Below, piece after piece: positions 44,620-53,793 of a stretch of DNA of 64,000 nucleotides. Source of the stretch: UBA4742 sp963734965 (GTDB taxonomy: Bacteria; Actinomycetota; Acidimicrobiia; Acidimicrobiales; Acidimicrobilacustridaceae); assembly GCA_963734965.1 (NCBI GenBank), contig CAVTJK010000004.1, forward strand, positions 868,001 through 932,000, in the 5' to 3' direction. How positions within the stretch are numbered: the stretch's first letter is position 1; every line of letters starts with the position of its first letter. The notes below the pieces were generated by a model. The model made no database searches. It was not told the DNA's origin and saw nothing but the letters and a program-made list of their open reading frames with translations. The position numbers and the translations under genes are program-made.

Positions 44620-45811
44620 CTACTTCAGACTCGGCGGTTCGGGCGGCAGGCCCAGGGCTCGTTCGCCGATGATGTTGCGCTGGATCTGGTTCGATCCGCC
44701 ATAGATCGTGTCGGCCCGGGTGTAGAGGAACAGGCGCTGGGCCGGACTCAGCTCGTAGGGCGAAGCCGTCGCAGCGACCAGGCCGTCGGTGCCCGACGGC
44801 GTCGAGGAACAGCTCGCCCAGGTCGCGATGCAGGCGGGCCCAGTAGAGCTTGGCGATGTAGGCCGCACCGCTGAGGGGGGCTGGTCGGCGTGGGTGAGCA
44901 TGCGCAGGCTGTTCCAGCGCATGATCTCGAGTCGGCTCCAGAGTCGGCCAGGCGCTGGCGGAACGCGCGGATCGCGATCCTGACCCGTTGCGCTGGGCCA
45001 GGCGCGTGATCTCGTCGAGCTCGCGCTCGAAGCCGAACTGCTGGCCCAGCGTCGATGCGCCGCGCTCGAAGGAGAGCAGGCCCATGGCGACCTTCCAGCC
45101 CCTGTTCGACGCCGCCGACGACGAGATCGGCGGGCGTGCGGGCCCCGGCGAAGAACACCTCGTTGAACTCCGACGTCCCGGTGAGCTGGACGATGGGTCG
45201 GATCTCGATGCCCGGAGCGTCCATGCGGATCAGCAGGAACGAGATGCCCTTGTGCTTGGGGGCGTCGCGGTCGGTGCGGGCCAGCACGAAGCACCAGTCG
45301 CTCCAGTGGGCCAGCGACGTCCACACCTTCTGCCCGTCGATCACCCACTCGTCGCCGTCGAGCACGGCCCGGGTCGCGACGTTGGCCAGGTCCGATCCGG
45401 CGTCGGGTTCGGAGTAGCCCTGGCACCAGAGCTCGTCACCGCGACGGATCGCCGGCAGGAAGCGCTGCTGCTGCTCGGCGATCCGAAGTGGATGAGCGTC
45501 GGCCCGATCAGACCCTCGCCGATGTGGCCCAGCCGACCGGGACCGCCGGCGCGGGCGTACTCCTCGAAGTAGATGACCTGCTGGTTGAGGGGCAGGGCCC
45601 GACCGCCGAACTGCTCGGGCCAGCCGACGCACGTCCACCCGTCGGCGCCCAGACGGCGTTCCCACGCCAGTCGCTCGTCGAAGAAGGCGTGCTCGTCGCC
45701 CGGCCCGCCCCGACCGCGGATCTCGGCGAACTCGCCGTGAAGGAGCTCGTCGAGATAGGCGCGCACCTCCTTGCGGAAGGCGTCCTCCTCGGGGGTGAAG
45801 CGCAGATCCAT
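44620..45811 (-). CDS. fadE30: FadE30-like acyl-CoA dehydrogenase (at least five frame changes)
   Basis: About 395 residues pieced together from three frames: MDLRFTPEEDAFRKEVRAYL, then CVGWPEQFGGRALPL, LWCQGYSEPDAGSDLANVATRAV, QKVWTSLAHWSDWCFVLARTD, EFNEVFFAGARTPADLVV, GLLSFERGASTLGQQ and the end TIYGGSNQIQRNIIGERALGLP. This order of blocks matches mycobacterial FadE30, which desaturates the propionyl side chain of HIP-CoA. Frame changes lie near 44765, 44885, 44950, 45130 and 45480. CTGACGACCCGTCAG lies 20 bases before the ATG. Confidence 0.87.
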
Positions 45812-45830
45812 GGCGGCGACGATCCTATAC

Positions 45831-45845
45831 CTGACGACCCGTCAG
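45831..45845. promoter_or_regulatory. CTGACGnnnCGTCAG operator before fadE30
   Basis: CTGACGACCCGTCAG is a perfect palindrome with a three-base centre. On the minus strand it is followed by GGTATAGGAT, a plausible -10 element, and then the fadE30 ATG. Confidence 0.72.
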
Positions 45846-45866
45846 AAAATGGGCTCGGACCGTCCG

Positions 45867-47175
45867 CTAGATGGTCGGCTGCGATCGGTCTGGTGTCACA
45901 CGCCGGTCGGGCGTGAACTCCAGGTGCAGCGCGGTCAGGCCTCGGAAGAGCCACGTCGGGAGGTACTCCCACCGTCGTGCCCCGGCTGGGCCGTGTGCGG
46001 CCTCCGAGATGCGGATGTCCGCCATCCGGTCGAGCACCCGCTCGAGGGTCACCCGTCCCTCGGCGCGAGCGAGTGACTGACCGAGACAGACGTGCACACC
46101 CCGGCTGAACGCGAGCTGGTCCCGGGCGTTGTCCCGGTCGAGCCTCGCCTCGGTCGGATCCTCGAAGTGGCGCGGGTCGCGGTTGGCCGCACCGTTCACC
46201 AACATGACGGTCATGCCCGCGGCGATGCTGACGCCACCGACCGTCGTCGTGCGTCGGGCCATGCGGAAGTGGGCCTTGATCGGGCTCTCCAACCGGAGCA
46301 TCTCCTCGATGAACGTAGGGATCAGCCCGCGTTCGCGCCGCAGCCGGTCCTGCACCTCTGGGTGTTCGGCGATGTAGCGCAGGGAGAAGGTGAGGAGCCG
46401 AACCGTCGTCTCCTGCCCAGCGGCGAAGACGAAGGCCGACTCTCGCGCCAGGGTGGCGACATCGGGTCGTGATCCGTCCGAGAACGTCGCCTCGGCGAGG
46501 TGGGTCAGGACGTCGGCCCGCGGCTGCTGGCGACGCTGCTCGATGTACCCGGCGAACGAGTCGTGGAAGAAGGCCAAAGGGTTCTCGACCATGGCCGTGG
46601 TGTTGTCCCCCACGTCCTGGAGCTGTCGCGTCGAAGTACTCGCGGAAGCGGGGCATGTCCTCGTCGGGCACGCCGAGAAGGTCGGCGATGACCAACCCGG
46701 CGAAGGGCGACGAGTAGGCGTTGCTGAACTCGACCTCGCCCGCACCGATGAAGGGCCTCATCTGCTCGTCGGCCAGGCGCCACATGAAGTCCTCGTTCTC
46801 GGCCAGCCGTCGTGGCGTGAAGAGGCGCTTCATGAGCCCGCGATAGTCGTCGTGTTGCGGGCGATCCATGGTGACCATGTACTCGTGCATGGGCATCTGG
46901 TCGCGGTACTGGTCGATGACCGGTCCGGCGTCGTCGCCCTCGACCTCGACCGGCAACGCCGCGAACGGCCCAGCGGGCGAGTTGCACGACGAGAAGGTGG
47001 CGTCGTCGCGCAGGACCGCAACCTCTTCGTCGTGACCGGTGACGACGGCCATGTTGTACCGGTCGTCGATCCACACCGGCCCCTTCGTCTCCCGCAGGTA
47101 CTCGAAGTAGGGGTAGGGGTCGTCGAACAACGACTCGTCGACGAAGAAGTCGACGGCGTCGAATGCGTTCGTCAC
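45867..47175 (-). CDS. Cytochrome P450 (one frame change)
   Basis: About 435 residues from GTG 47175. FDDPYPYFEYLRE near the start, FAAGQETTVRLL (I-helix), EEMLRLESP (ExxR) and FSRGVHVCLGQSLARAE (haem Cys) make it a class I bacterial P450. It is different from the P450 at 27550. The frame changes near 46625, between YFDATA and LQDVGDNTTAMVENPL. It is 26 bases downstream of the aldehyde dehydrogenase gene, so the pair could convert a methyl or alcohol to a carboxylate. The substrate is unknown. Confidence 0.88.
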
Positions 47176-47201
47176 CGGTCCATCCGCCGGGCCCGCGACG
47201 C

Positions 47202-48697
47202 TCACAGCGTCGGCGGCATCGGGACAGGCGAATCGCCGGTGAGGCCGGTGGCCGGGGTCACCGAGATGACCGCGGTCTTCTCTCGCGTGTATTCGAGGAT
47301 CGTGTCGTGGCCGTAGCCGCTCTCCTTCATGCCCCCGAACGGGAGCTCGAATCGGATCTGCATGTAGCTGTTGACCCACACGTTTCCCGCCTGGATGTCG
47401 CGGACCATCCGTTGCGCGCAACCGAGGTCGCGGGTCCACACCCCAGAGGCCAACCCGTAGCGGCTGTCGTTGGCGATGGCGACGGCCTCGGCTTCGGTGT
47501 CGAAGGGGATGACGACGGCCACTGGCCCGAAGATCTCGTCGCGACATATCTGGATCGAGTTGTCGTCCGACAGGAAGAGCGTCGGTTCGACCCAGTGACC
47601 GTTGGGCAGATCGGGAACAACCTCGGGCCCGTGTCGACCGCCGAAGACGAGGTCGGCCTCCTTCTGGCCGATCTCGAGGTACTCGACCACCTTGTCGTAC
47701 TGCTCCCTCGAGATCAGAGGGCCCATCGAGGTGAGGCGGTCGAGCGGATCGCCGATGACGATCGACTCGGCGATCGCCTGGATGCGTGCCAGCATGTCGT
47801 CGAGCACGGGCCGCTGGATCAGGATGCGAGAGCCCGCGACACACGCCTGGCCGGCGTTGAACGTGAACACCGACGGGATGGTCACGCCGAAGGCAGCGGC
47901 ATCGAGATCGGCATCGGCGAAGACGATGTTCGGAGACTTGCCGCCGAGCTCGAAGATGCTGGGCGTCAGAGTGGCCGCCGTCGCCTTCTGGATGAGCTTG
48001 GCCGTCCTGCCGATCCGGTCATCGAGACCTTGTCGACCTTCTCGTGACGCACGAAGGCATCGCCGACCTCGGCGTAGCCCGAGACCACGTTCACGACACC
48101 AGGCGGGAACGAATCGACCATCAGCTCCGCGAGGCGCAGGAACCCGATGCTGGCTTGTTCAGGCGGCTTGGCGACCACGGTGTTGCCCGCGGCGAGCGCC
48201 ATCGAAGCCTTCACGCAGAACATCGCGATCGGCATGTTGTAGGGCACGATCGCCGCCACGACGCCGTATGGCTCCCGGCGCGTGTATCCGAACGTGTTCG
48301 CATCGAGCACCACGCTCTGCCCCGTGCTCGCCGCCACCGTCTCGTGGGCCGCTCGCTTCCAGACCTCGACCATGGCGATGCCGTTCATCGGCTCGCTCAC
48401 GCCGATGAGGTTGCCGTTGTCGGCCGATTCGAGCCGGGCGAGCTCGTCACCGTGTTGCTCGAAGATGAGGGCGACCCGGTCGAGATAGCTCGCTCGCAGC
48501 GCCGGAGGCGTGGTCGCCCAGGCCGGGAAGGCGGCGGCCGCGGCTTCGACCGCTTCGTTGGCGTCGTCACGGTCGCTCGCCGGTACCCGCCCGATGAGCT
48601 CACCGGTCGCCGGATTGAACGAATCCAGGTAGCCGCCTGACCCCGCCGGCTTGAGCACTCCGCCTATCAGGTTCAGATACTGGGGCATGTCGTTCAT
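47202..48697 (-). CDS. Aldehyde dehydrogenase (one frame change)
   Basis: About 498 residues from ATG 48697, AGGAGG 13-15 bases upstream. PYNMPIAMFCVKASMALAAGNTVVAKPPEQA is the NAD-binding core, FELGGKSPNIVF carries the general-base Glu and NAGQACVAGSR the catalytic Cys. It ends within the typical GGMKESGYGHDTILEYTREK block. The frame changes near 48010 (MTGS to RTAKLIQKATAA). It oxidises an aldehyde to an acid. The TTTGTTCCG motif shared with other genes of this locus lies about 30 bases upstream. Confidence 0.9.
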
Positions 48698-48724
48698 CGT
48701 GCGGGGCCCAACCTCCTGTGCGTG

Positions 48725-48742
48725 CGGAACAAACCTTAGGTT
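48725..48742. promoter_or_regulatory. Shared TTTGTTCCG-type motif in P450/SDR divergent region
   Basis: CGGAACAAACCTTAGGTT contains, in reverse, TTTGTTCCG. It overlaps an 11-base palindrome AACCTTAGGTT. It lies upstream of the aldehyde dehydrogenase. A looser relative (CGAACCAAACAAT at 48813-48825) precedes the divergent SDR. Confidence 0.5.
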
Positions 48743-48855
48743 GGAAGGTCTTGACGCTGCAAGGGCACGGAGCCGGACGTGCGCCGCCCACTTCCGGAGC
48801 GGTCTATGGTGTCGAACCAAACAATCGTTCCAGCAGTTCGGGGGTACCGGCCACG

Positions 48856-49769
48856 ATGGATGAGTTGCGGTTCGACGACCGAGTCGTGGTCGTCACGGGA
48901 GCGGGACGAGGCATCGGCCGAGCGCACGCCCTTCTGTTCGCCGAGCGCGGTGCTCGTGTGGTCGTGGCCGACTACGGCGTGGCCATCGACGGCCGCGGCG
49001 CGTCGACCGGGCCGGCCGACGAGGTCGTCGCCGAGATCTGCGATGCCGGCGGTCGAGGCGGTCGAGCTGCTTCGCCGACGTCTCGCAGGAGACAGCGGCA
49101 ACGTCGATCGTCGAGGCCGCCCTGGACACGTTCGGCCGGTTGGACGTGGTGGTCAACAACGCCGGCATCAACGATCCGGCACCGTTCGACGACCTCACGG
49201 TCGAGCAGTTCCGGCGGATGATGGACGTGCACTTCTTCGGCACGTTGTTCGTGACGCAGGCCGCGTGGAAGCACTTCCGCGCCACGGGCTACGGCCGGAT
49301 CGTCAACACGGCATCCGAGGCCATGCTGGGCGGCATCCCCCAGCTGGCGAGCTACGGCGCGGCGAAGGGCGCCGTGTTCGGGCTCACCCGAAACCTGGCC
49401 ACCGAGGCCACAGGCACGGGCATCAGGGTCAACGCCATCGCCCCGCGGGCCCACACGCGGATGTCCGCCTCGGAGAACGACCGGCTCGCAGAGCTGTTCC
49501 ACATGGACGAGGCGACGATGGCGGCGGTGAACGCCAGCATGCCGCCCGACATGTGCTCGCCCGCCGCGCTGTACCTGGCCCATGACACCTGCGAGCTCAA
49601 CGGCGAGGTCATCCAGGCCGGCATGGGGGGCGCGGCGCGCCTGGCGGTCGTCCACGCCCACGGGCTGATGAAGGATCCGATCACCCCCGAGGACATCGCC
49701 GAGAACATCGACACGATCCTCGACCTGACCGATGGTCGGGTCACCGACGCCGCCAGCATGGCGATGTGA
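48856..49769 (+). CDS. SDR, MFE-2-like (frame changes)
   Basis: About 304 residues from ATG 48856. VVVVTGAGRGIGRAHALLFAERG and VVADYGVAIDGRGASTGPADEVV show the long loop of 17-beta-HSD4/MFE-2-type dehydrogenases. NNAGINDPAPFDDL and SYGAAKGAVFGL complete the active site. Two indels near 49060 and 49095 interrupt the region before NNAG. It resembles the SDR at 18148. It diverges from aldehyde dehydrogenase-P450 and is followed by another SDR; together they suggest an oxidation series on one substrate. Confidence 0.84.
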
Positions 49770-49824
49770 CCAGCAAGTGGACGTGGCCGAGCCCGAGCCG
49801 ACCAGATCGTGAGAGGACGTGGGG

Positions 49825-50581
49825 ATGGGCGTTGACCTGAGCGGACGACGGGTGCTCGTGACTGGAGCGTCGAGCGGCATCGGGGCGGAGGTCTGCCGGG
49901 CGATCGTCGCGTTCGGGAGGCTCGGTCGCGATGGTCGCCCGCCGGAAGGAACGGCTCGACGAGCTCCACGACGAGCTCGGCGACAAGGCCATCCCGATGC
50001 CGTGTGACGTGACCGACATCGACGCGCTCGAGGCCGCGGTCGCCGACGCCGCTCAGCGTCTCGGAGGCCTCGACGGCGTCGTCACCGTCGCCGGCAAGAT
50101 GATGGTGGGCAGCATCACGACCGGTACCCCCGAGCTGTGGCGAGAGCTGTTCGAGCTCAACCTGCTCGCGCCCCTGTCGACGGTCCGCTTCGCCGCGGAC
50201 CACTTCGTACACGATGGCCGGCGCGACGTCGTGATCGTCGGTTCGGCGGGGGCCGTGACGCCTCTGCCGGGTACGGCGATCTACAGCGCGTCGAAGCGGG
50301 GCCTGCAGGCGGCATTCGACACGATCCGCCTGGAGCTGGCGACCGAAGGGATCAACGTCAGCCACGTCATGCCGGGCATGTTCGAGACCGAGGGTCTGAC
50401 GCTCGACGGCCTCGTCATCGACGGCGAGGTTCCACAGCACGACTATCCGTTCTTCGCCGGAGAGGCCAACCCCGCGGATCCGGCCGTGCTGGCCGAGATC
50501 ATCGCCTTCGTCATGAGCCTTCCCGACGGAGTGTGCATCAACGAGCTCGTCGCCCGGCCGACTCGCCAGTACAACCCCTGA
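49825..50581 (+). CDS. Classical SDR (one frame change)
   Basis: About 251 residues from ATG 49825. VLVTGASSGIGAEVCRAIV near 10-28, VTVAGKMMVG in place of NNAG, and YSASKRGLQAAFDTIRLEL are the SDR motifs. The frame changes near 49928, just before MVARRKERLDEL. The substitution of the NNAG segment by VAGKMM is unusual but tolerated in the family. It lies 55 bases after the MFE-2-like SDR and converges on the AveC-like gene. Confidence 0.84.
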
Positions 50582-50603
50582 CCGTGTCGAGGTCGCTGGT
50601 CAT

Positions 50604-51765
50604 CTACTTGCCGAGGTTCTGGGGGCTGCAGCGACCGTCCGGGTTGGTGGGCACGTCCGGGCGTCCGTCGGGCTGCATCGACATCCACCGATCCCAGTTG
50701 CCAGGTGAGTACGGACCCGGCTGACCGTTCTTGGCGTAGAAGCCATTGGGGTCGTAGGTCTTGGCTTCCGGATACGGGAACGGACACGCCACCGAGGTCG
50801 CCGTCTTGGTCCAGCGTATGACCGCGAAACCGAGGCCATAGCCCGCGTAGGCGATCTGGAGGACGATGAACATCATGAGGAACGTGGCCAGGGCCGGCCG
50901 CCTGGCGAACAGCTTGAACCGTTGCGCCAGCTTCTCGGCCACGGTCTTGCCGGTGTCGTCGCGGTACACGAGGATCGCCGCGGGGATCATCACCAGGGTG
51001 ACGAGCGATGACTCCCACAGCAGCGGGAACTGGAAGGCCTTGCCGGCGAAGACCGAGCCGAACGGGATCACCTGGGAGTAGATGTACAGACCCGGCACGG
51101 ATGCAGAAGATCTCGAGCAAGGCGTCGTAGACGAAGCCGATGAGGTACACGAGGACCGACAGGCTGATCAACGGGTGGCGGGAGTAGAACGACTCGACCC
51201 CTCGCTTGGCCTGGAGCCGGCGCAGGATCCAGATCGCCGGGAAGAACGGCCCCAGGTAGAACGTCACGTACCCGAGGACGACGAACGGCTCGACGGTGGG
51301 CGACAGCCGCACGAGGACCCAGTCGTTCGGGAGGTGCCAGAGCTGCGGGTTGTAGACCGCGTAGGGCGCCCAGTTCATGATCGGGTCCATCCACACGATC
51401 GCGGTGCACCCGATGGCGCAGAGCAGCACCGGGTGCCGCGGATATCGACGCCACATGACGACGATGACCACGACCACGACCAGCAGCGTGGCGATCGTTC
51501 CCAACTGCATCTTGGTCAGCCACGAGGTGTCGCCGAAGAGAGGTGTGACGGGTCGGGGCGCACCCGTGACGTCGGGGTTGGCGACCCGCGCCGTCATCTG
51601 ACCCGGCGACTGCAGGTTGTAGCTGACGAAGACGACGAACGCGAACAGCCCGAACCCGAACACGCCCCACGCGATGCCTCCGAGCGTGCTCGGGCGCTGA
51701 GGAGCCGTCGGACCACTCGGGGTCGTCAGTGCCGAGCCGGCATCGGCCTCGATCGTCTTCGCCAT
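50604..51765 (-). CDS. AveC-like (spirocyclase family) membrane protein (one frame change)
   Basis: About 386 residues with seven or so hydrophobic segments. MDPIMNWAPYAVYNPQLWHL, DWVLVRLSPTVEPFVVLGY, IWILRRLQAKRGVESFYSRHP and IYSQVIPFGSVFAGKAFQFPLLWES are the hallmarks, as I recall them, of the AveC-like family. That family is named after a Streptomyces protein that affects spiroketal formation in avermectin. In catabolic actinobacteria the function is unknown. Its ATG overlaps the stop of the solute-binding gene (TGATG). The frame changes near 51100 in a GGG run (CIRAG to LYIYSQ). Confidence 0.8.
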
Positions 51766-52878
51766 CAGCGATCTCCGAAGCGTCCGACGAGGTGGGAGTT
51801 GACGCCATCGGGATCGAGCTGGCGCGCCACGAGGTAGCCGGCGCCCATCCACCCCCGATGGGATGTACTGACCGAACGACAGGTAGGTGCCCGGCGCGCC
51901 GCCGGCGGCCGGGATCATCTTCACCTTCTCGAGGGCATCCCGCACTCCCCTCGGTGTCAGCGGGTGCGCGTTGGCGAAGGCGTGGAGCAACACCGTGGCG
52001 AAGTCTCGGTTCATGACCGGAACGCAGTACGGCGGTCGACGGTCGTACTCGGCCTCGTACCGGTCGAGGAACGCCTGGCCGACCGGGTTCGCCTCGTCGT
52101 ACTGGTCCACGCCCGTCCATCCCAGGATTGCGTTCCACATGATCGGGTTGACCCACGCGTTCTGGAAGGCGGTTCCCATGTAGCGAGGCGGGTCCCACTC
52201 GATCTCGTCGAGCGCCTTGCTCACGAACACGATGCCGAACCCGAAGCCGCAGTGCACGATGGCCTGCGGCTTCGCGTCGTGCAACGCGCGCACCTGCCGG
52301 CTGATGTCCTGCCCTGTCTGAGGGATCCACTCCTCGGCCACGATCTGGATGCCCCGCGGCGCGCAGGCCCGGCGAAACCCCTGTATGTACGAGTCGCCGA
52401 CGAGGGACTGCTCGATGAGGGCGCCGACCGTCCTGTAGCCGTCTTTGGCGATGAGCTCGGCCCAGAAGATCGGCTCGTCGGTCATCGATCCCTGCGGGAG
52501 GGCGAACGTCCACTCCCCCAACCACTCCTCGGTCCCCGTCATGCTCAGCGCCGGAACGTGGAACCGCTCCTCGATCGCCTCCTTCGTCGGGACCGTGTTG
52601 TCGGTGATGGCCGGACCGAAGACGACCAGGCATCCCTCGTCGACGAGCTCGCCGTACGCGTCGATGACCGCCTTGATCGTCCCCTTCGGAAGTCCCTCGA
52701 CTTCGCGGTAGACGATCTCGACCGGGCGGTCGATCAACCCCTGCTCCCGACCCTCCTTGAAGACCAGCTCGAACGGGCGGGTCAGATCCTTGCGCATCTC
52801 GTCGGGAAACGAGTCGGGGAGCTTGAAGTCGAACAGGTAGCCGAGCTTGATCGGCTCGGCTTGGCTCTCGTAGGACAC
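51765..52878 (-). CDS. Periplasmic-binding-fold protein without signal peptide (one frame change)
   Basis: About 371 residues of the Leu/Ile/Val (type 1) binding-protein fold: IKLGYLFDFKLPDSF, VDEGCLVVFGPAITDNTVPTKEA and AYDRRPPYCVPVMNRDFATVLL are typical. GTG 52878 is the only possible start; upstream codons to about 52960 contain none, so there is no signal peptide or lipobox. The protein should stay in the cytoplasm and may act as a ligand sensor. The frame changes near 51855, and the repaired tail (WMGAGYLVARQLDPDGVNSHLVGRFGDR) ends in a TGATG overlap with the AveC-like gene. Confidence 0.82.
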
Positions 52879-52935
52879 GTCACTCCCCCAGATCGAACGA
52901 TCCGCACCCTCCGGAGTCGCTCGCTCGTCCTGAAC

Positions 52936-52954
52936 CTGACATTTGTTCCGAACG
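52936..52954. promoter_or_regulatory. Shared TTTGTTCCG motif before solute-binding gene
   Basis: CTGACATTTGTTCCGAACG; the right half includes the palindrome GTTCCGAAC. It lies in the 113-base gap between the CbbQ-like gene and the binding-protein gene on the minus strand, suggesting an internal promoter. Confidence 0.55.
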
Positions 52955-52991
52955 CTAGCCGCAGGGTCCTGGGCCGGTCAACGCCACCGGC

Positions 52992-53793
52992 TCACGACCG
53001 GGGACCGTCGGTCACGTAGGCGTCGATCAGCTCGAACAATCCCGCGGTCACGACGGGATCGTCGGTGAGCGGGCCGGCGATGGCGGCCCGAGCGGAGTCG
53101 CGCACGCTCAGGCCCTCGGTGACGAGGCGGCCGGCTGCGATCAGCACGCGGGTCGACGCCACCTCGCGCAGGCCAGCGGTGTCCAGCCGCCGGATCACCT
53201 GGCCGAGTTGCACGAGCGTCCGCGGCGGTCTCGTGATCGACGCCGGCCTCGTGGGCGACGACCTTCTCCTCGATGTCGGGTGGAGGGAAGTCGAGCTCGA
53301 TGGCGACCATGCGCTGGCGGGTCGAGTCCTTCAGGTCCTTGAGGACGCTCTGGTACCCCGGGTTGTACGACACCACCAGGCAGAACCCGTCGGCGGCCTC
53401 GAGCGTCACTCCGAGGCGGTCGATCGGAAGGACGCGGCGATGATCGCCGAGCGGGTGGAGCACGACCGTGGTGTCCTGGCGAGCTTCGACGATCTCGTCG
53501 AGGTAGCAGATGGCCCCCTCCCGCACCGCTCGAGTCAGCGGACCATCGACCCAGACCGTGTCGCCGCCCTGAAGGAGGTAGCGCCCGACCAGATCCGCCG
53601 TCGTGAGGTCGTCGTGGCATGACACGGTGACGAGCGGCCGGGTCAGGTCGTAGGCCATGGACTCGACGAACCTGGTCTTGCCGCAGCCCGTCGGCCCCTT
53701 CAGGAGTATCGACAGACCTTGTCGGAATGCGGCCTTGAACACCTCCTCCTCGTTCGCCACCGGGACGTAGTAGGGCCGCGTACCGTCGGTCAC
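52992..53793 (-). CDS. MoxR/CbbQ-type AAA+ ATPase (one frame change)
   Basis: About 267 residues. Walker A is GPTGCGKTRF near 34-43, SCHDDLTTADLVGRYLLQGG follows as in CbbQ/NirQ/NorQ, Walker B is ICYLDEIVEA near 94-103, and VVSYNPGYQSVLKDLKDSTRQRM is the sensor region. The frame changes near 53213; the remainder AQLGQVIRRLDTAGLREVASTRVLI is the lid domain. Such ATPases remodel or activate a metalloenzyme together with a VWA partner. The partner gene overlaps the start by four bases. Which enzyme is activated is not known; the P450 and SDRs are neighbours. Confidence 0.9.

Noticed and set aside
39476..45811. DUF35, thiolase, IpdF and FadE30 as pseudogenes
   Set aside because: The motifs continue intact across each frame change, and the number of indels per gene (up to seven) is not matched by other decay such as deletions. 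Sequencing error explains it better.
51765..52878. Binding protein plus AveC-like membrane protein as an ABC importer
   Set aside because: The AveC-like protein has no ABC permease signature, and the nearby ATPase is MoxR/CbbQ type, not an ABC ATPase. The binding protein also lacks a signal peptide.
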